A stretch of 64,000 nucleotides of DNA from Hormiphora californensis (Eukaryota; Ctenophora; Tentaculata; Cydippida; Pleurobrachiidae), in NCBI GenBank assembly GCA_020137815.1, contig CM035360.1:6459059-6523058 (forward strand), written 5' to 3'. Shown one piece after another: positions 11,632 through 22,298 of the stretch. The notes under the pieces are model-generated. The model did not search any database and was not told the DNA's origin. It was given only the letters and a program-made list of their open reading frames with translations. Each line of letters opens with the position of its first letter. The stretch's first letter is position 1. The position numbers and the translations under genes are program-made.

Positions 11632-14600
11632 ATGGAAAGGGCATACGATAGGCAGGATCTGAACAAGTTTTTTGCCACTATTCGAAACAAGCATATCCTT
11701 TACCGTCCAAGCACCAATATCGATGGGAAGGTTACCTGTCGAAACGGAGAAGAATACATCGAAAAACCTTACAATGAACATGGCAGTAAGTGAATTCAGC
11801 GGTCTTGGCATATTGGTTTTAACGTCTTGAAAACCCTTGTTCAATTCGAGTGGTCCCAGATTTTAATATCTTTTTCGTTCTGTCAGGCATCGAGGAGTTG
11901 CGTCAGGAGTCCAGACTTGTTAGACAGAGACAGTATCTAGACTGTGGCCATGGTTCGTCTGTTACCGCAGCGTATAAGACCTTGGGGCGAATAACTCTTG
12001 ATGCAAAGTCACTAACTTTAGAGGTTTTCAACAACTTCGACAAATCCCATGAGCGAGAGATCGTTGCTAATGAACATGAAGAAATGGAGAAGCGTCTTTC
12101 CTGCTGTTCGGTTGCAAAATGTTGGACAAGATGAGAATCCAGAGAGGAAACCGACCCGTCGCAGAGCAAAACAATTTGTTGTTAATGAGCATGAGTGGCC
12201 TGGAATCAAATCCACCGGTATGTTGTCTTCTTTTTTTACACTACTGCCTTTGAATTTACTTTGAATTGATGTGACGAATTTACTATGATTCAAGGAAGTA
12301 ACAGAGTTCTCTACCATCAGGGTTCGGCCAATTGATGAAGGCAGTGAACATGACTAACAAACGAGTCTCTGCAACTCGGGGTGGTGCTCCTTATTTCCAG
12401 ACACTGGACAAAAGCAAAATTGAAGCGGTAAGTTATGTTTCCCATCGTTCTCTTTCGCTCTTTCCCACCTGCCTTTCCCATCACTCCAGTCTCCATATCT
12501 ACGGCTCGATTATTAACATGTCCTTGCAGAATATCGAAGATTCCAGCAGAAATGGCAGCGAAATCCTCCAAGACGAATCATCTATTCTCCAGCCTTCCGC
12601 AATCGACAAGTTAGTGATTCTAAAATTTTCTGATGGACAGTAGTTTTTTGAAAAAATTATGTGACTTTCTCTAGGGATACTACCATGCTTTCGAATAACA
12701 CCCTCACCCCTTTTTAGTATAAAGAGAGAAGAGGTGGTGAAACGATTGGAAGCCTTCCACTACGTCCTAACTGCTCTGTTCTACATCAAAAACAGGGACC
12801 TCAAAAACAAGGTAAAATTATCTAAAATTATCGATTCTAAACTTAGTAGCTCCTAATAATTTCACCATTTTTGCCTCAGTCTCTATCCAAAACCACCCAC
12901 TCAGAAACCTGTACTGGTAAAGGAAGAGAAAGAGAGGGCAGATTCACTGCACAATGTATCAGAGCGTGCAACCTTCGAAACCAAATCAAACATTCCTGAG
13001 TTACCACCCATCAGAGGAGGGTGAGTTTTATCACTCTGAGTTATACCTCCTCCCGTAATAGAGAAGGGGAGGTCAGAGGTGTCTCGAGGGCAATCCTGAT
13101 ATAGATTGTAAAAGTGTTGGGTTTCTCAGGTTCTCCTGGAACGAGGGTATTCCTGCTTGGCAGAAGATAAAACAAGAGAACGAGTTCCTTGCTACTGCAG
13201 CTCTACAGGAGGAAACACGGGATAATGAGAAGGAGAACTCAAAAAGGTAAAAACAGTCCCCGTGACATTATAACTCAGATATTTCGTCTCTATCCTGTTT
13301 CTCTTTGCCATCCCTGGTTTAGTCCTAACAACTCCCCCCTCTCAGTGCGGAGGCAAGAGACCAGGAGTTCCTGATGAATCTGAGAAAGGATTTCGTAGCG
13401 ATGCAAGAGAAACTGGACACCCATGTCTACCTTCGTCTGCGTCGTTTCTTCCGGTATAACTGACAGCCATGACACTAACTGACTAGACAGACCAACCCCC
13501 ATCCTACCCCACCTTCCCCTGCTGCAGTTAAAACCATCCTACCTCTACAGTTTATCAGTTATCTAACCCTCCCCACTTTGTGTTAGCCATGTCCAGGCCG
13601 GCGCAGGTGATAAAGGGGACTGGTACCCTAGAGAACCCAAAGATCCAATGTCGCTTCTACCCAGAGTGTATTATGTGTGGGTGGTTGGACGAATTGGAGA
13701 TGGTATCGAGCAAAGAGAACCCTCAGGAGTTTTACTCCTGTCAGCTGCTCCGGCCAATGATTTTAAATGACATCAAATCGGTGAGACACAACAGGAAGAA
13801 GACACTAGCTGAGATGGCGATGGTGGAGCGAGGTCACTGCGGTGGGATTGACTATGGTCCTGAACGATTGGGCAGCATATGCAGTTTGCTAAGAGGATGC
13901 TAGAGAGACAGGCGGCTAATGCTGAGAAACAACCAGAACGTCCTGAGGAGCCTGAGGAACCCCAGGAGCTTGACCAGGCTCAACATGAGCAACAAATGGC
14001 GGCTAAAATTGCGGCTAAGAAGGCGTGGAGGGGAGGCATCCCAAAGGGTGCATTTGACATGTCATTGGATATGAATGATAGTATTTTCATTGATAAGCCC
14101 CAACCGCAGTTCGTCCCCAGCAGTGGGCTAGACATGAGTCTTGATCCCAATGATAGCTTCTTCAATGAGAAGAAGGGAAACGGCACATTCGATCTATCCA
14201 TTGATATGAACGACAGTATTTTCGATGTAAACCCGGAGGATATTACTGTGCCAAAGCGAGCCCCACAACACAGTACACCTGTTAAACTAGAGGAGCAGTT
14301 TATTCTGGAAGGAGCTGTAGATACTGTTATCGATACCCTCTTCGATCCTCTCTCCTCTATGAGGCTGAAACCTCTTACTGAGACCATGAATTCTCCCCTC
14401 CGATCTCCAGGAGACTCTGGTTATCAGTCAAGGAGAGATTCCAGACTGAACTCACCCGAAAAGAGGGCTTCCCCCGGGGGATTTACACCACCTAAATCAA
14501 GCTCTACTGTTGCATGGGTAAGAGTAAGGAAACATGTCATTCTGCATCTACTATCTGTTTTGTTCTGGTAAATCCAGACTCCATTAATCATCTTCCCACC

Positions 14601-16846
14601 AGGGTTCTATTGTTGAGGAGTTGGGTGATTCTCCTCAGAGGAGGCTCAGTAAGACCCCTGAAGTTGAACTCAAGGACATGTCCATCAGGGATGCAATCGT
14701 GGCCGCTCATGAGTCTATCCGATCTCAAGTTCAGGAGAATCCCCAACTTGCAGCTATCGTTCAGGTAGGTTATTTTGAAATCAAATCAATCTAGATCCTA
14801 GGCCCTAGAGAGTAAGCTCAATGATGCTTTTTAACACCAAATCATGAACATGTGTTGTCTGACCTCATATGCAAATGTAGAATGTTGAATGAAATTATGG
14901 GTGTTTAAATTCTGACTTTCTTCAGAATATTAGCAGTGCTGAATCAAGACTCAACGACAGCTGGGATCCACAAAGCTTCCATGAGTGGGCCCGATCCGGT
15001 GGTGATGTAAGTTTCCTTTCGACTAAACCATCTCTATTCCCTTTCTCTATCTCCTTGATCGACTTCCATTTCCCAATTTAACCCCTCCCTATTTTCAGTT
15101 GGACCCCAATGTGAGCTGGGACCCTACCATCGAGCACATGAAACTGAGAGGTATCCTGGATGAGAGCAAACAACTTCTGGACATGTCCATCGTGAGTGTG
15201 GGGGTCATAAATTGGGGGTTTGGGAGTTTGTGGGGTCATGAGTTGGGGGTTTTCGGAGTATTTGGCTCTTTTCTGGGAGGTTATGTTCCATTCGTTGGAG
15301 GTTGATTTCGGTCAATTGCTAATTTCTCTAGTTCCTTACAACAACTTCGTTACAGGAGAGTGTAGTTGAGGTGAACGGATTGGATCAGGAGCTAGACGAG
15401 CAGCCAGACCCCGTTTATCTCAGTCACGCACTCAACACCGCTGCAGAGGTGAGAGCTTAGTAAACAAACTCACGACCCCCCCCCCCCCCCCCCAATACTG
15501 TCTAGATGCAATTCTATACTGTTAATTGGTGTATTAACCCGTCCCTTCTCTCTCTCAGCAACTCCAAGGTGAACTCAACCAGTCTGGTGCTCAAGTTCCC
15601 AACACCTCGGTAAGATACACCAAGTTTTCTGAGTTTCTCGCTCTGTTAGTTTGTTTGACTGTTTTGTAACTGTGTTTGTCATCACCAGATCAATGTATTT
15701 TGTCATCACATTACACACTCTCTATGTGCATTTTATATCATCATTTAGCGATATTGTAGAGCGAATGTCCTAACATACAATACTCAGGGTGATGATCTAG
15801 ACTCGACCCAGGAGAGTATTTCATATCTCGACGAGAGTACTCAATCACTCATGGAGAGTCTCAGGACTAGGGGACTTCAAAACATCAGTGTAAGTTTCCA
15901 TAGCGCTTGCCTTGTATTGGAAGCCCGCACGCGTGGAGTGAGAGAGAGTACCATTCCGGGACCATTCCTAATCGTATCGTATCGATCTGTCGTCAAACGA
16001 GACCTCAGCTTCAGACCTGAATGTAAAACTACTGCCTAGATAGCCAGATTATAACTCTCTCTCTCTATCAGGCCAGGCAAGGTATTTTGTTGGATGAGAG
16101 TTTGTTGGATCCTACCATACCCTCTCAACTCACCGTGAGTCTTTGTTTTAAAAGTGTTTCATTCTCTAATTTCTCATTACTGGAACATCTGGTTCATATC
16201 TGGTTCATATTTGCTATCTTCCCAGTTCCTTTCACTCTAAAACTCAAAACAGTACACATATTCAACAGCCTACACTATAATTCACTATCATTTAATCACT
16301 CACTCTTTGATAAATCACTAAAAAAGGCAGAAATATTCGAGAACACTCGAAAACTTTGCACTACAAACCCATCCACTCACTCACACGACTTTATAAAAAG
16401 ATGAAAAAGCTCGAGTACACTCAGCATACCCGGCCCCGGATGATATAAACTGTCACTATCACACTCATTTAAACTATAGCTTTCTAAATCACTCACTCCT
16501 GAAAAGGATAAATACAAGTTGAGTACACTCAACATCTTTTCATTACATCACACAATCATCTTTTCATTACATTACACAATCATTCAATCACTCAAAAAGG
16601 ATGCTCAAGTCGAGAATTCTCGACATCTCTCTAACTATCCGATAGTTGCCCAAACAGTTCCTATTTTCACATTTCACAGGTCACATTTCACTCTCTCACA
16701 CACTCATTCTCTCACACTCACTCACACTCATTTACTCACTCACACAGAATCCTAATGAGGATCCTCCTCAACAACACTGCATACCAAGAGTATCATCAGA
16801 GGCTGCTTCAATCAGATGTCGCACCCTTCTTCCTCGACCTACGTGA
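11632..16846 (+). CDS. Unknown multi-exon protein with MSLDMNDS repeats
   Basis: I do not recognise this gene. Exons read at about 11632-11785, 11887-12217, 12321-12427, 12530-12609, 12718-12811, 12880-13020, 13133-13248, 13347-13452, 13572-14517, 14603-14765, 14926-15006, 15100-15192, 15356-15449, 15560-15610, 15788-15890, 16072-16134 and 16748-16846. From 14.5 kb on the exons are short and mostly phase 0. Features are a charged N-terminal half with KREEVVKRLEAFHYVLTAL, a Glu/Pro/Gln-rich linker, three spaced copies of F/L-DMSLDxNDS-I/F-F at 14.06-14.24 kb, and an acidic Leu/Asp/Ser-rich tail with LDESxxLLD-type motifs. One-base frame slips are needed near 12,100, 12,890 and 13,770 (one extra base) and 13,865 (one missing). 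The start is the first ATG of the first readable exon. The final exon either ends at 16,846 or continues through another slip into the 16,816-18,174 ORF. Confidence 0.6.
16300..16640. repeat. Degenerate intronic repeats each carrying a short hairpin
   Basis: Inside the 16,135-16,747 intron, a diverged unit containing TCACTC...AAAAAGGAT recurs four times. Each unit carries a short inverted repeat: TTCGAG-AACA-CTCGAA (16336), a variant GCTCGAG-TACA-CTCAGC (16409), GTTGAG-TACA-CTCAAC (16518) and GTCGAG-AATT-CTCGAC (16609). The inner GAG/CTC pairs are constant, while the outer pairs differ but stay complementary. Confidence 0.6.
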
Positions 16847-18174
16847 ATGAGTTGTTAGACAACACAGCTCATGTTAGGCAGGCAGGCAGAATGTGCAATT
16901 CCAGCTATGCAAGTGGTCCCAAGTTTTTATCTCCACCTCTAAATGATTCTTTTAACCCAACCCTCAATTCCACCCGGTTGGCCGATTGCACTGTGGCACA
17001 GAACAACGACACGACTGCATGTTCAAGTGGTGGCCTGAATAATACTTCCAGTCTGTTTGATGGCTCCTTCAACAGCACGAAAGGAATCCGAATGAACGTG
17101 AGCCCGAAAAAGTCTGGACAAGCAGCTTGTAAAATCCAACCCGGATCACCTGCCAAGAAACTTCAGGGTCCAGCAGCTGTCGTCCAGGCTAATCAGTCCT
17201 CAACTGCTCGACGTGGAAGCACCCTTGACCAAACTCTCGATTCACTGGTCAGTACTACTCCAGAGAAAGTTGCTGCTGCTAACGTGTGTAAGGCCTCTGA
17301 GAATGCGCAGTGTTCTCTCCTAGAGGATGCAGCAAAAGAGAGTGCAGCGGATACATCTACTGTTGAAAAACTGAATTCGACTGGCTGGGGAAACTCAATT
17401 CTCCTTGAGGTCATCAACCTTGACTGTTCTGTCGGTGAACTCTCCAAGTCAGTTGACGAAGCAGAGAAGAGCCAAGCGGAATCTCTGCTCAGTTTGAGTA
17501 TCATGAGACGACAGCAAGAGCTGATACACGGAGAGGGTGAGGATGGCATTACTATTCGACAAGTAAACGGTGCTAGGGGAATCCTGATTGAAGTTAACTC
17601 CAACCCAACCTTCATCAACAACGCATCTCCTGGGGATCACTTGTTGGAGAAGTTAGCTGACCTTGTAGAGAAAAGGCACAAAGAGTTTGAGCACCACATT
17701 ACCGAACAGTTGGAGAGTAGGCTGGACAAGCTCGCTAGTATGCTGGCTGGATCTGGAAAGGTTAACCGTGATGTCTCTACCCAAGCAGCTAGCTCCTCGA
17801 CAAAACTACCCAAACCCCGTATCTCTCTAGCCAACCTAGCAAGAACACTGACTGCTACTAAACTGGCTGATAAACCGGATGCAACCCCTGCTGCCAAGAA
17901 TTGGGGAAAGATCACCAGGGCAGAAGCCTTCAGTCGCCACCTTCAACCCGTGTACGACAATAGGAAAATCAACTTGACCCGATACAGGCCTCGAGTTCTC
18001 AATCCTGGTGATTTCACTATCGAGAAACCCCAATCAAAAACTATCGTGAAGAACAACACAAAGCTGGTTAGAAAAACAGCCTTCAGACGCAACGATCGAC
18101 CTGTTTATGACGGAAGAAAAATTCGCCTCAACCGAGAAAAAGTACGAAAGCTCGATCAAAATTACTACTACTAG
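16816..18174 (+). CDS. Ser/Asn-rich disordered protein with a C-terminal helical module
   Basis: This is an uninterrupted 452-codon ORF of unknown function. The N-terminal part is Ser/Asn/Thr-rich with LNDSFNPTLNST and FDGSFNSTKG, which resemble the MSLDMNDSIF repeats of the gene just upstream. A helical segment follows around residues 270-310 (LLEKLADLVEKRHKEFEHHI then TEQLESRLDKLASML). The C-terminus holds a tandem pair, AFSRHLQPVYDNRKINLTR and AFRRNDRPVYDGRKIRLNR, and ends in NYYY. The ORF overlaps the last exon of the preceding gene in another frame. It may therefore be the 3' end of that gene rather than a separate gene, in which case the ATG at 16,816 is not the start. An in-frame alternative start is at 16,891. 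Confidence 0.6.
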   Translation: MSHPSSSTYVNELLDNTAHVRQAGRMCNSSYASGPKFLSPPLNDSFNPTLNSTRLADCTVAQNNDTTACSSGGLNNTSSLFDGSFNSTKGIRMNVSPKKSGQAACKIQPGSPAKKLQGPAAVVQANQSSTARRGSTLDQTLDSLVSTTPEKVAAANVCKASENAQCSLLEDAAKESAADTSTVEKLNSTGWGNSILLEVINLDCSVGELSKSVDEAEKSQAESLLSLSIMRRQQELIHGEGEDGITIRQVNGARGILIEVNSNPTFINNASPGDHLLEKLADLVEKRHKEFEHHITEQLESRLDKLASMLAGSGKVNRDVSTQAASSSTKLPKPRISLANLARTLTATKLADKPDATPAAKNWGKITRAEAFSRHLQPVYDNRKINLTRYRPRVLNPGDFTIEKPQSKTIVKNNTKLVRKTAFRRNDRPVYDGRKIRLNREKVRKLDQNYYY

Positions 18175-18349
18175 AGACAATGAACTTTTGATTTTATCTC
18201 CAGCTTGATGCTGATTTATCCGATTGATCATGATTTATTTTACACACTTTTGATCACCCTTGAGATACTTTTTTTCTGTTTCATCCTCCATTTTAGTAAC
18301 CCTCATACTCCACATCCACTTCACTCTCTATTTGTCATAGCTTTAGTTT

Positions 18350-19030
18350 ATGGAACCATTGGTTGACTTGAAAGAATTAGACAACACCCCTGTACGGCAA
18401 CTGAAAAGTGTGAGAACTCCAAAACCAAACTCCAGACGCCGACAATCTAGAGAATCACTGAGCTCAAGTGACAGCGATACAGATAGGCGAGCACATCTGA
18501 AAACACCTGTTAGGGAATTTCACGAGAAGATGGATAAGTTTTTCGAGAAGTCTCAAAATTCATCTGGGCTCGAGGAAGAGCAACATTACTTCAAGAGACA
18601 TCCGCAATTTCATTCCACGAGGAAAGGTCGGGCTAGGCCCAATCTGGATGATTCTCCTCAACAACTTATTCTCTCACCCCAAAACTCCGACTCTTCTCTT
18701 CCCATTGATTCTCTGCTGGACATTCCTACATTTGGGGACATTCTGGATCAGATGCTACCTACCAAACCAGAGAAGCCCAAGCACCACATGCCAACTAAAA
18801 AGGTGTCCAAAAAGGTTCGAATTCAGCTACCAGGTGCTGAGATCCCAGTGGATATCAAAGTCAACCATGGTCCCGAGGAAAGGAGTCCAGCTTTCCAAGA
18901 CGAGGAGTTGCTTCACAAGCTGGACAATCTTATCCTGAACAAGCAGAAGAATTTCGAAAAATACATTTTGAGTATCTATGACAAAAAGTTGGATCAACTG
19001 ATCAACAACGTCAATAGTAGAGATTCGTGA
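18350..19030 (+). CDS. Intronless basic/Ser-rich protein with the same C-terminal module
   Basis: This is a 226-codon ORF of unknown function. The N-terminus is Arg/Ser-rich (RRRQSRESLSSSDSDTDRR), a low-complexity charged region. The middle is Pro/Lys-rich, and the last 40 residues form a predicted helix (LLHKLDNLILNKQKNFEKYI then LSIYDKKLDQLINNV). This helix aligns without gaps to the helical module of the ORF ending at 18,174. The ORF begins 175 bases after that stop, and TTTAG lies 4 bases before the ATG. Confidence 0.65.
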   Translation: MEPLVDLKELDNTPVRQLKSVRTPKPNSRRRQSRESLSSSDSDTDRRAHLKTPVREFHEKMDKFFEKSQNSSGLEEEQHYFKRHPQFHSTRKGRARPNLDDSPQQLILSPQNSDSSLPIDSLLDIPTFGDILDQMLPTKPEKPKHHMPTKKVSKKVRIQLPGAEIPVDIKVNHGPEERSPAFQDEELLHKLDNLILNKQKNFEKYILSIYDKKLDQLINNVNSRDS

Positions 19031-19174
19031 TTTTATTGTGGCTGAGCCATATTTGACTGTCCTTGACAAATTGATTATTATTTCACCATCTTTCAAAATA
19101 CATTTCATAGTTTCGCTCCCCAAACAACACCCCCATCCCCCGCACTTCCTCTCATGCTCGCTACCTTTTAGACC

Positions 19175-20335
19175 ATGGACATTGATCCTGACCATGACCT
19201 GCTCCAAGTATCTCTTAGCAATCAATCGGTCGAGGAAGAACGCTTCGAGATGCAACATGGACCTCCAGAGAAACGTCGACTGTCAGAGCCTGTTGTGAAT
19301 CGAACAATCTCAGACGCAGTAACTGATCAGAAACAGCTTTCAGATACCGATATTAATCCTAATAACGATGAGCTAAATTTAAACCGTCTGTCTAACTCAC
19401 AGTCTCGGTCAACCTGGAAACGGCTCGCAGATCAAGGGAAACTAAGCTCTGAGGAGTCGTCAGAATCGATAGCTAAAACTGTATCCGAGTATCTTTCCAA
19501 CCTGGAATCAAAACTTCGAACAGCTATTTCAATCTCTGGCAAGTCAGATAAAAGTATGGCCTCTGATCCCGATAGTGACTGGGTTTCAGATTCGAACGAG
19601 TCCTTGCATTTGCCGTCCCATCCTGCCAATATCTCAAGTGGTACCAGGCCCACTAAAAGTGAACAATCTATTCCAAACATTTTCAGTTGCTCAAAGGTTG
19701 CCACTGCTTCTTCAGATCTATCATCGTCAAATATCAGGGCACCAAACAACTCTTTAAGCTCCGTCAATGCTAGCTCCAGTCTTCTTCTCAACTCTGCTTT
19801 TGTCCCACCGCGTATATCCAGTCGGGATCTTCAGGATAAGTTTTCCCTTCACGCATCGTCTGCAGCAGCTGAACAATCCGAAACAGACAGTAGTGAAGAG
19901 CTAGTCCTTGGAATTACACCCCAGCCTTACTCAAAAGAACAGAACAAATCCAATATTTCGAGACTCTCCTTCAGCCAGTTTATGTCCATTCCAGAACCGG
20001 ATCTTTCACAAGTTTCCAAGCACTCCATTCGGCTTGAGCCTTTGCAGGTAACATCAGTTCAGTCAGTCTCTTCAGTCCAGAAGGAAAAACCTTTCAAATC
20101 GAGCATAAAAAATCACTTAGCATCGCATCAACGAGTTGTAAAATGGATCGATTCTGAAGCAACAAGCTCTTCTTCGTCAGACCTTGATGTGTATGACCCA
20201 GTTGCCTTTTCACGTTGGAAAACTGCCCGGCAGGCCAAGCTGGATAAACTATTTTCTCGATTTGATAGATTGCATTCCATCATTGAATCATTGACATTTA
20301 GTGATAAAGTAAATTTCTCTGATCGTTATCATTGA
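19175..20335 (+). CDS. Intronless Ser-rich disordered protein
   Basis: This is a 386-codon ORF, very rich in Ser, Asn, Asp and Glu, with no recognisable fold except a short predicted helix at the extreme C-terminus (FSRWKTARQAKLDKLFSRF). The helix is only weakly reminiscent of the module in the two preceding ORFs. CTTTTAG sits 3 bases before the ATG, and the spacer after the previous stop is only 144 bases. The function is unknown. Clean coding over more than 1.1 kb and conserved spacing support a real gene. Confidence 0.6.
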   Translation: MDIDPDHDLLQVSLSNQSVEEERFEMQHGPPEKRRLSEPVVNRTISDAVTDQKQLSDTDINPNNDELNLNRLSNSQSRSTWKRLADQGKLSSEESSESIAKTVSEYLSNLESKLRTAISISGKSDKSMASDPDSDWVSDSNESLHLPSHPANISSGTRPTKSEQSIPNIFSCSKVATASSDLSSSNIRAPNNSLSSVNASSSLLLNSAFVPPRISSRDLQDKFSLHASSAAAEQSETDSSEELVLGITPQPYSKEQNKSNISRLSFSQFMSIPEPDLSQVSKHSIRLEPLQVTSVQSVSSVQKEKPFKSSIKNHLASHQRVVKWIDSEATSSSSSDLDVYDPVAFSRWKTARQAKLDKLFSRFDRLHSIIESLTFSDKVNFSDRYH

Positions 20336-20390
20336 TTAATTCGCCAACGTTCAAAAAAATTTCCCCCTTTCACTGTAAACTTTATAGATA

Positions 20391-20653
20391 AAGTAGGAAT
20401 TTTTGAAGTTGTCACCCCCCTGGGTGGCGCGCGACATATTCTATTTGCACGCCGGAAACTTGTTTTGGCTCTCAGGCCTTTGTTTCTTGTCCAATTTCGT
20501 CAAACAAAAACTTTGTGGACTCACAAAATTATGCTCTTTCCGATGATATGCGGTTTTTTACCGAAAAATGAGACTGAGAAGAAGTGGGGGCTGTCACGAG
20601 CAAATACGACGCCGCGCGTGAAAAGGGGGTGACAACTTCAAAAAATCCGACTT
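20391..20653. mobile_element. 263-bp MITE with TA target duplication (copy A)
   Basis: Terminal inverted repeats of about 30 bp (AAGTAGGAATTTTTGAAG at the left, the complement of AAGTCGGATTTTTTGAAG at the right, then TTGTCACCCCC) are flanked by TA on both sides (20389-20390 and 20654-20655). There is no coding capacity. A second copy with nearly the same ends lies at 48,629-48,779. TA duplication suggests mobilisation by a Tc1/mariner-type transposase. Confidence 0.85.
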
Positions 20654-20717
20654 TACTCTTTAACTTTCCTAGCCACTCACCCCACCTCTTCACTCTATAG
20701 GATTCTATTTACTAATC

Positions 20718-22076
20718 ATGGCTACCCGCCCCGACCAACTGCTTTACGACATTGAGGATGAAGTTGACAAGGTTCTCAAGCTCCTGGGAATTGAGCACGA
20801 CTGGTCTGAGGAGGCCCAGGAAGACAAAATCCTGGATGCTATCATAGAGCAGGTCGACCAAGAGGACCTCGAGGATGCCGCCATTCCTGAGATCACCCCT
20901 GAGCTTCAGGCTGTTATGGAACGTCTCACAGTCCAGGACCGAGCGTACACCTGGTACTCAAATGCCACCTTCGAGAAGGTCTACCCCAAGTTGCAGGAGA
21001 TGGAGAGCACTCTTCCTATCTGGCAGATCCACAGTTTCCCCAACGCCAAACTTGTCGAGTTCGGTGACCAGGCTAAGAATGATGACTTGATCCTGCCCAG
21101 GGAACAGCTGAGGTATTTGATTGAGCTGACAGAGCAGGAGAAACCCTTCTCCTTCATCAAAAAGGACCAGAGAGAACAGAGGCTGAAGGAACTCCGGTCT
21201 GTTGTGGACATTGAGGATGTTGTGGAGTTCGGAAACGATGATCTTCTCGTTATTTGGGCCCTCCAGGAGAAGAGCAGTGCACCTGGGTTTGGAAACAACT
21301 TTGGAGAAAGCTGTGGAAAGAACATCCAGATTATCACCCAGCCAATCTACATGGGTGATAATGAAGATGAAGATCCCACTGGTCTGATGGCTAGTCTCAG
21401 AAAGATTGCCCGTCTGAAACAGGATGAGATCGAGATGTACTACAAGAAGGTCGGCAAGGCTAATGACGAGGTTTTCAAGATCAGTAAAATCATCACCACC
21501 ACCGCTAGCATGAAGGAACGAGAGGAGGGACTGGTAGCGAAGCTGAAGGCCCGTATTGCCACTGGTATTGAAAACCTGACGAACTTGGAAAAAATGGTCG
21601 ATATGGGCAAGAGGTCCGGTCACAACGAATATGTCAAGTTTGCTGATCAGCTTGGAACTCTGATGAAACGAGTCGCCAAGAGGACCAACGACCACAGGGC
21701 CCTCATCTCGGACCAGACCGCCAAGCTGCGCCACGCTGTGGAGAAGAAGGCCAAGATGCAGACTAACATTGGTGCAATTAGCAAAAAGGTGAAGAACTTG
21801 GAGGAGGAAGAACGAAGAGATACTGCTGCTCTTGATGCTCTGAAACGACAGAACCAGGACCTCCGACAAAAGTATGAGGAGCTGTCGGGACGATCTGCTG
21901 ATGTGCTCTACAAGACTCACCGAAAGAAGGAGGCTGCACCCAACCCAATGGCTGAGGTGAACCTACCATACGAAGATGTGTCTGCCCGGGATGCTCATTA
22001 CTACCAGAATAAGCTGAAGAAGTACCGACGTCACTCCCAGGTGCACAGGGGAAGTATCGCCAGCATGATGAAGTAA
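20718..22076 (+). CDS. Tandem-family coiled-coil protein, copy 1 (intact)
   Basis: This is a clean 452-codon intronless ORF of unknown function. It has an acidic N-terminus (MATRPDQLLYDIEDEVDK), then a conserved region with AYTWYSNATFEKVYPKL and LPIWQIHSFPNAKLVEFGD, then the family motif (SCGKNIQIITQPIY, around residue 200). A long coiled coil follows (residues about 220-400, e.g. LEEEERRDTAALDALKRQNQ), and a basic tail. The region after PEITPEL is nearly identical to the copy at 30,002. TATAG followed by GATTC lies about 20 bases before the ATG. Its composition suggests a structural cytoskeletal or ciliary component, but this is inference only. Confidence 0.75.
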   Translation: MATRPDQLLYDIEDEVDKVLKLLGIEHDWSEEAQEDKILDAIIEQVDQEDLEDAAIPEITPELQAVMERLTVQDRAYTWYSNATFEKVYPKLQEMESTLPIWQIHSFPNAKLVEFGDQAKNDDLILPREQLRYLIELTEQEKPFSFIKKDQREQRLKELRSVVDIEDVVEFGNDDLLVIWALQEKSSAPGFGNNFGESCGKNIQIITQPIYMGDNEDEDPTGLMASLRKIARLKQDEIEMYYKKVGKANDEVFKISKIITTTASMKEREEGLVAKLKARIATGIENLTNLEKMVDMGKRSGHNEYVKFADQLGTLMKRVAKRTNDHRALISDQTAKLRHAVEKKAKMQTNIGAISKKVKNLEEEERRDTAALDALKRQNQDLRQKYEELSGRSADVLYKTHRKKEAAPNPMAEVNLPYEDVSARDAHYYQNKLKKYRRHSQVHRGSIASMMK

Positions 22077-22298
22077 ATATATTTGAATCCGAGAGACTTA
22101 TTTTAGCAAAAACAAAACCATGTACAGAGTGTGTTTAATAATTCAAGTCATTTCACCCCTTTTATTCATTGAATGTCAAAGTTGTGTCCAACATTTTATT
22201 TGTTTGTTTTTGTGTCAATCCATTATCCCATTCAAGTTCCACCCATTCACTCACAACACACACTCACATATGTAGGTTTATGACTATAGACTGTTACA

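Noticed and set aside
20958-21920. 320-codon minus-strand ORF (and the matching one at 30,083-31,054)
   Set aside because: It is an antisense shadow of the coiled-coil ORF. Codon bias of the sense strand explains the openness, and both copies mirror their duplicates.
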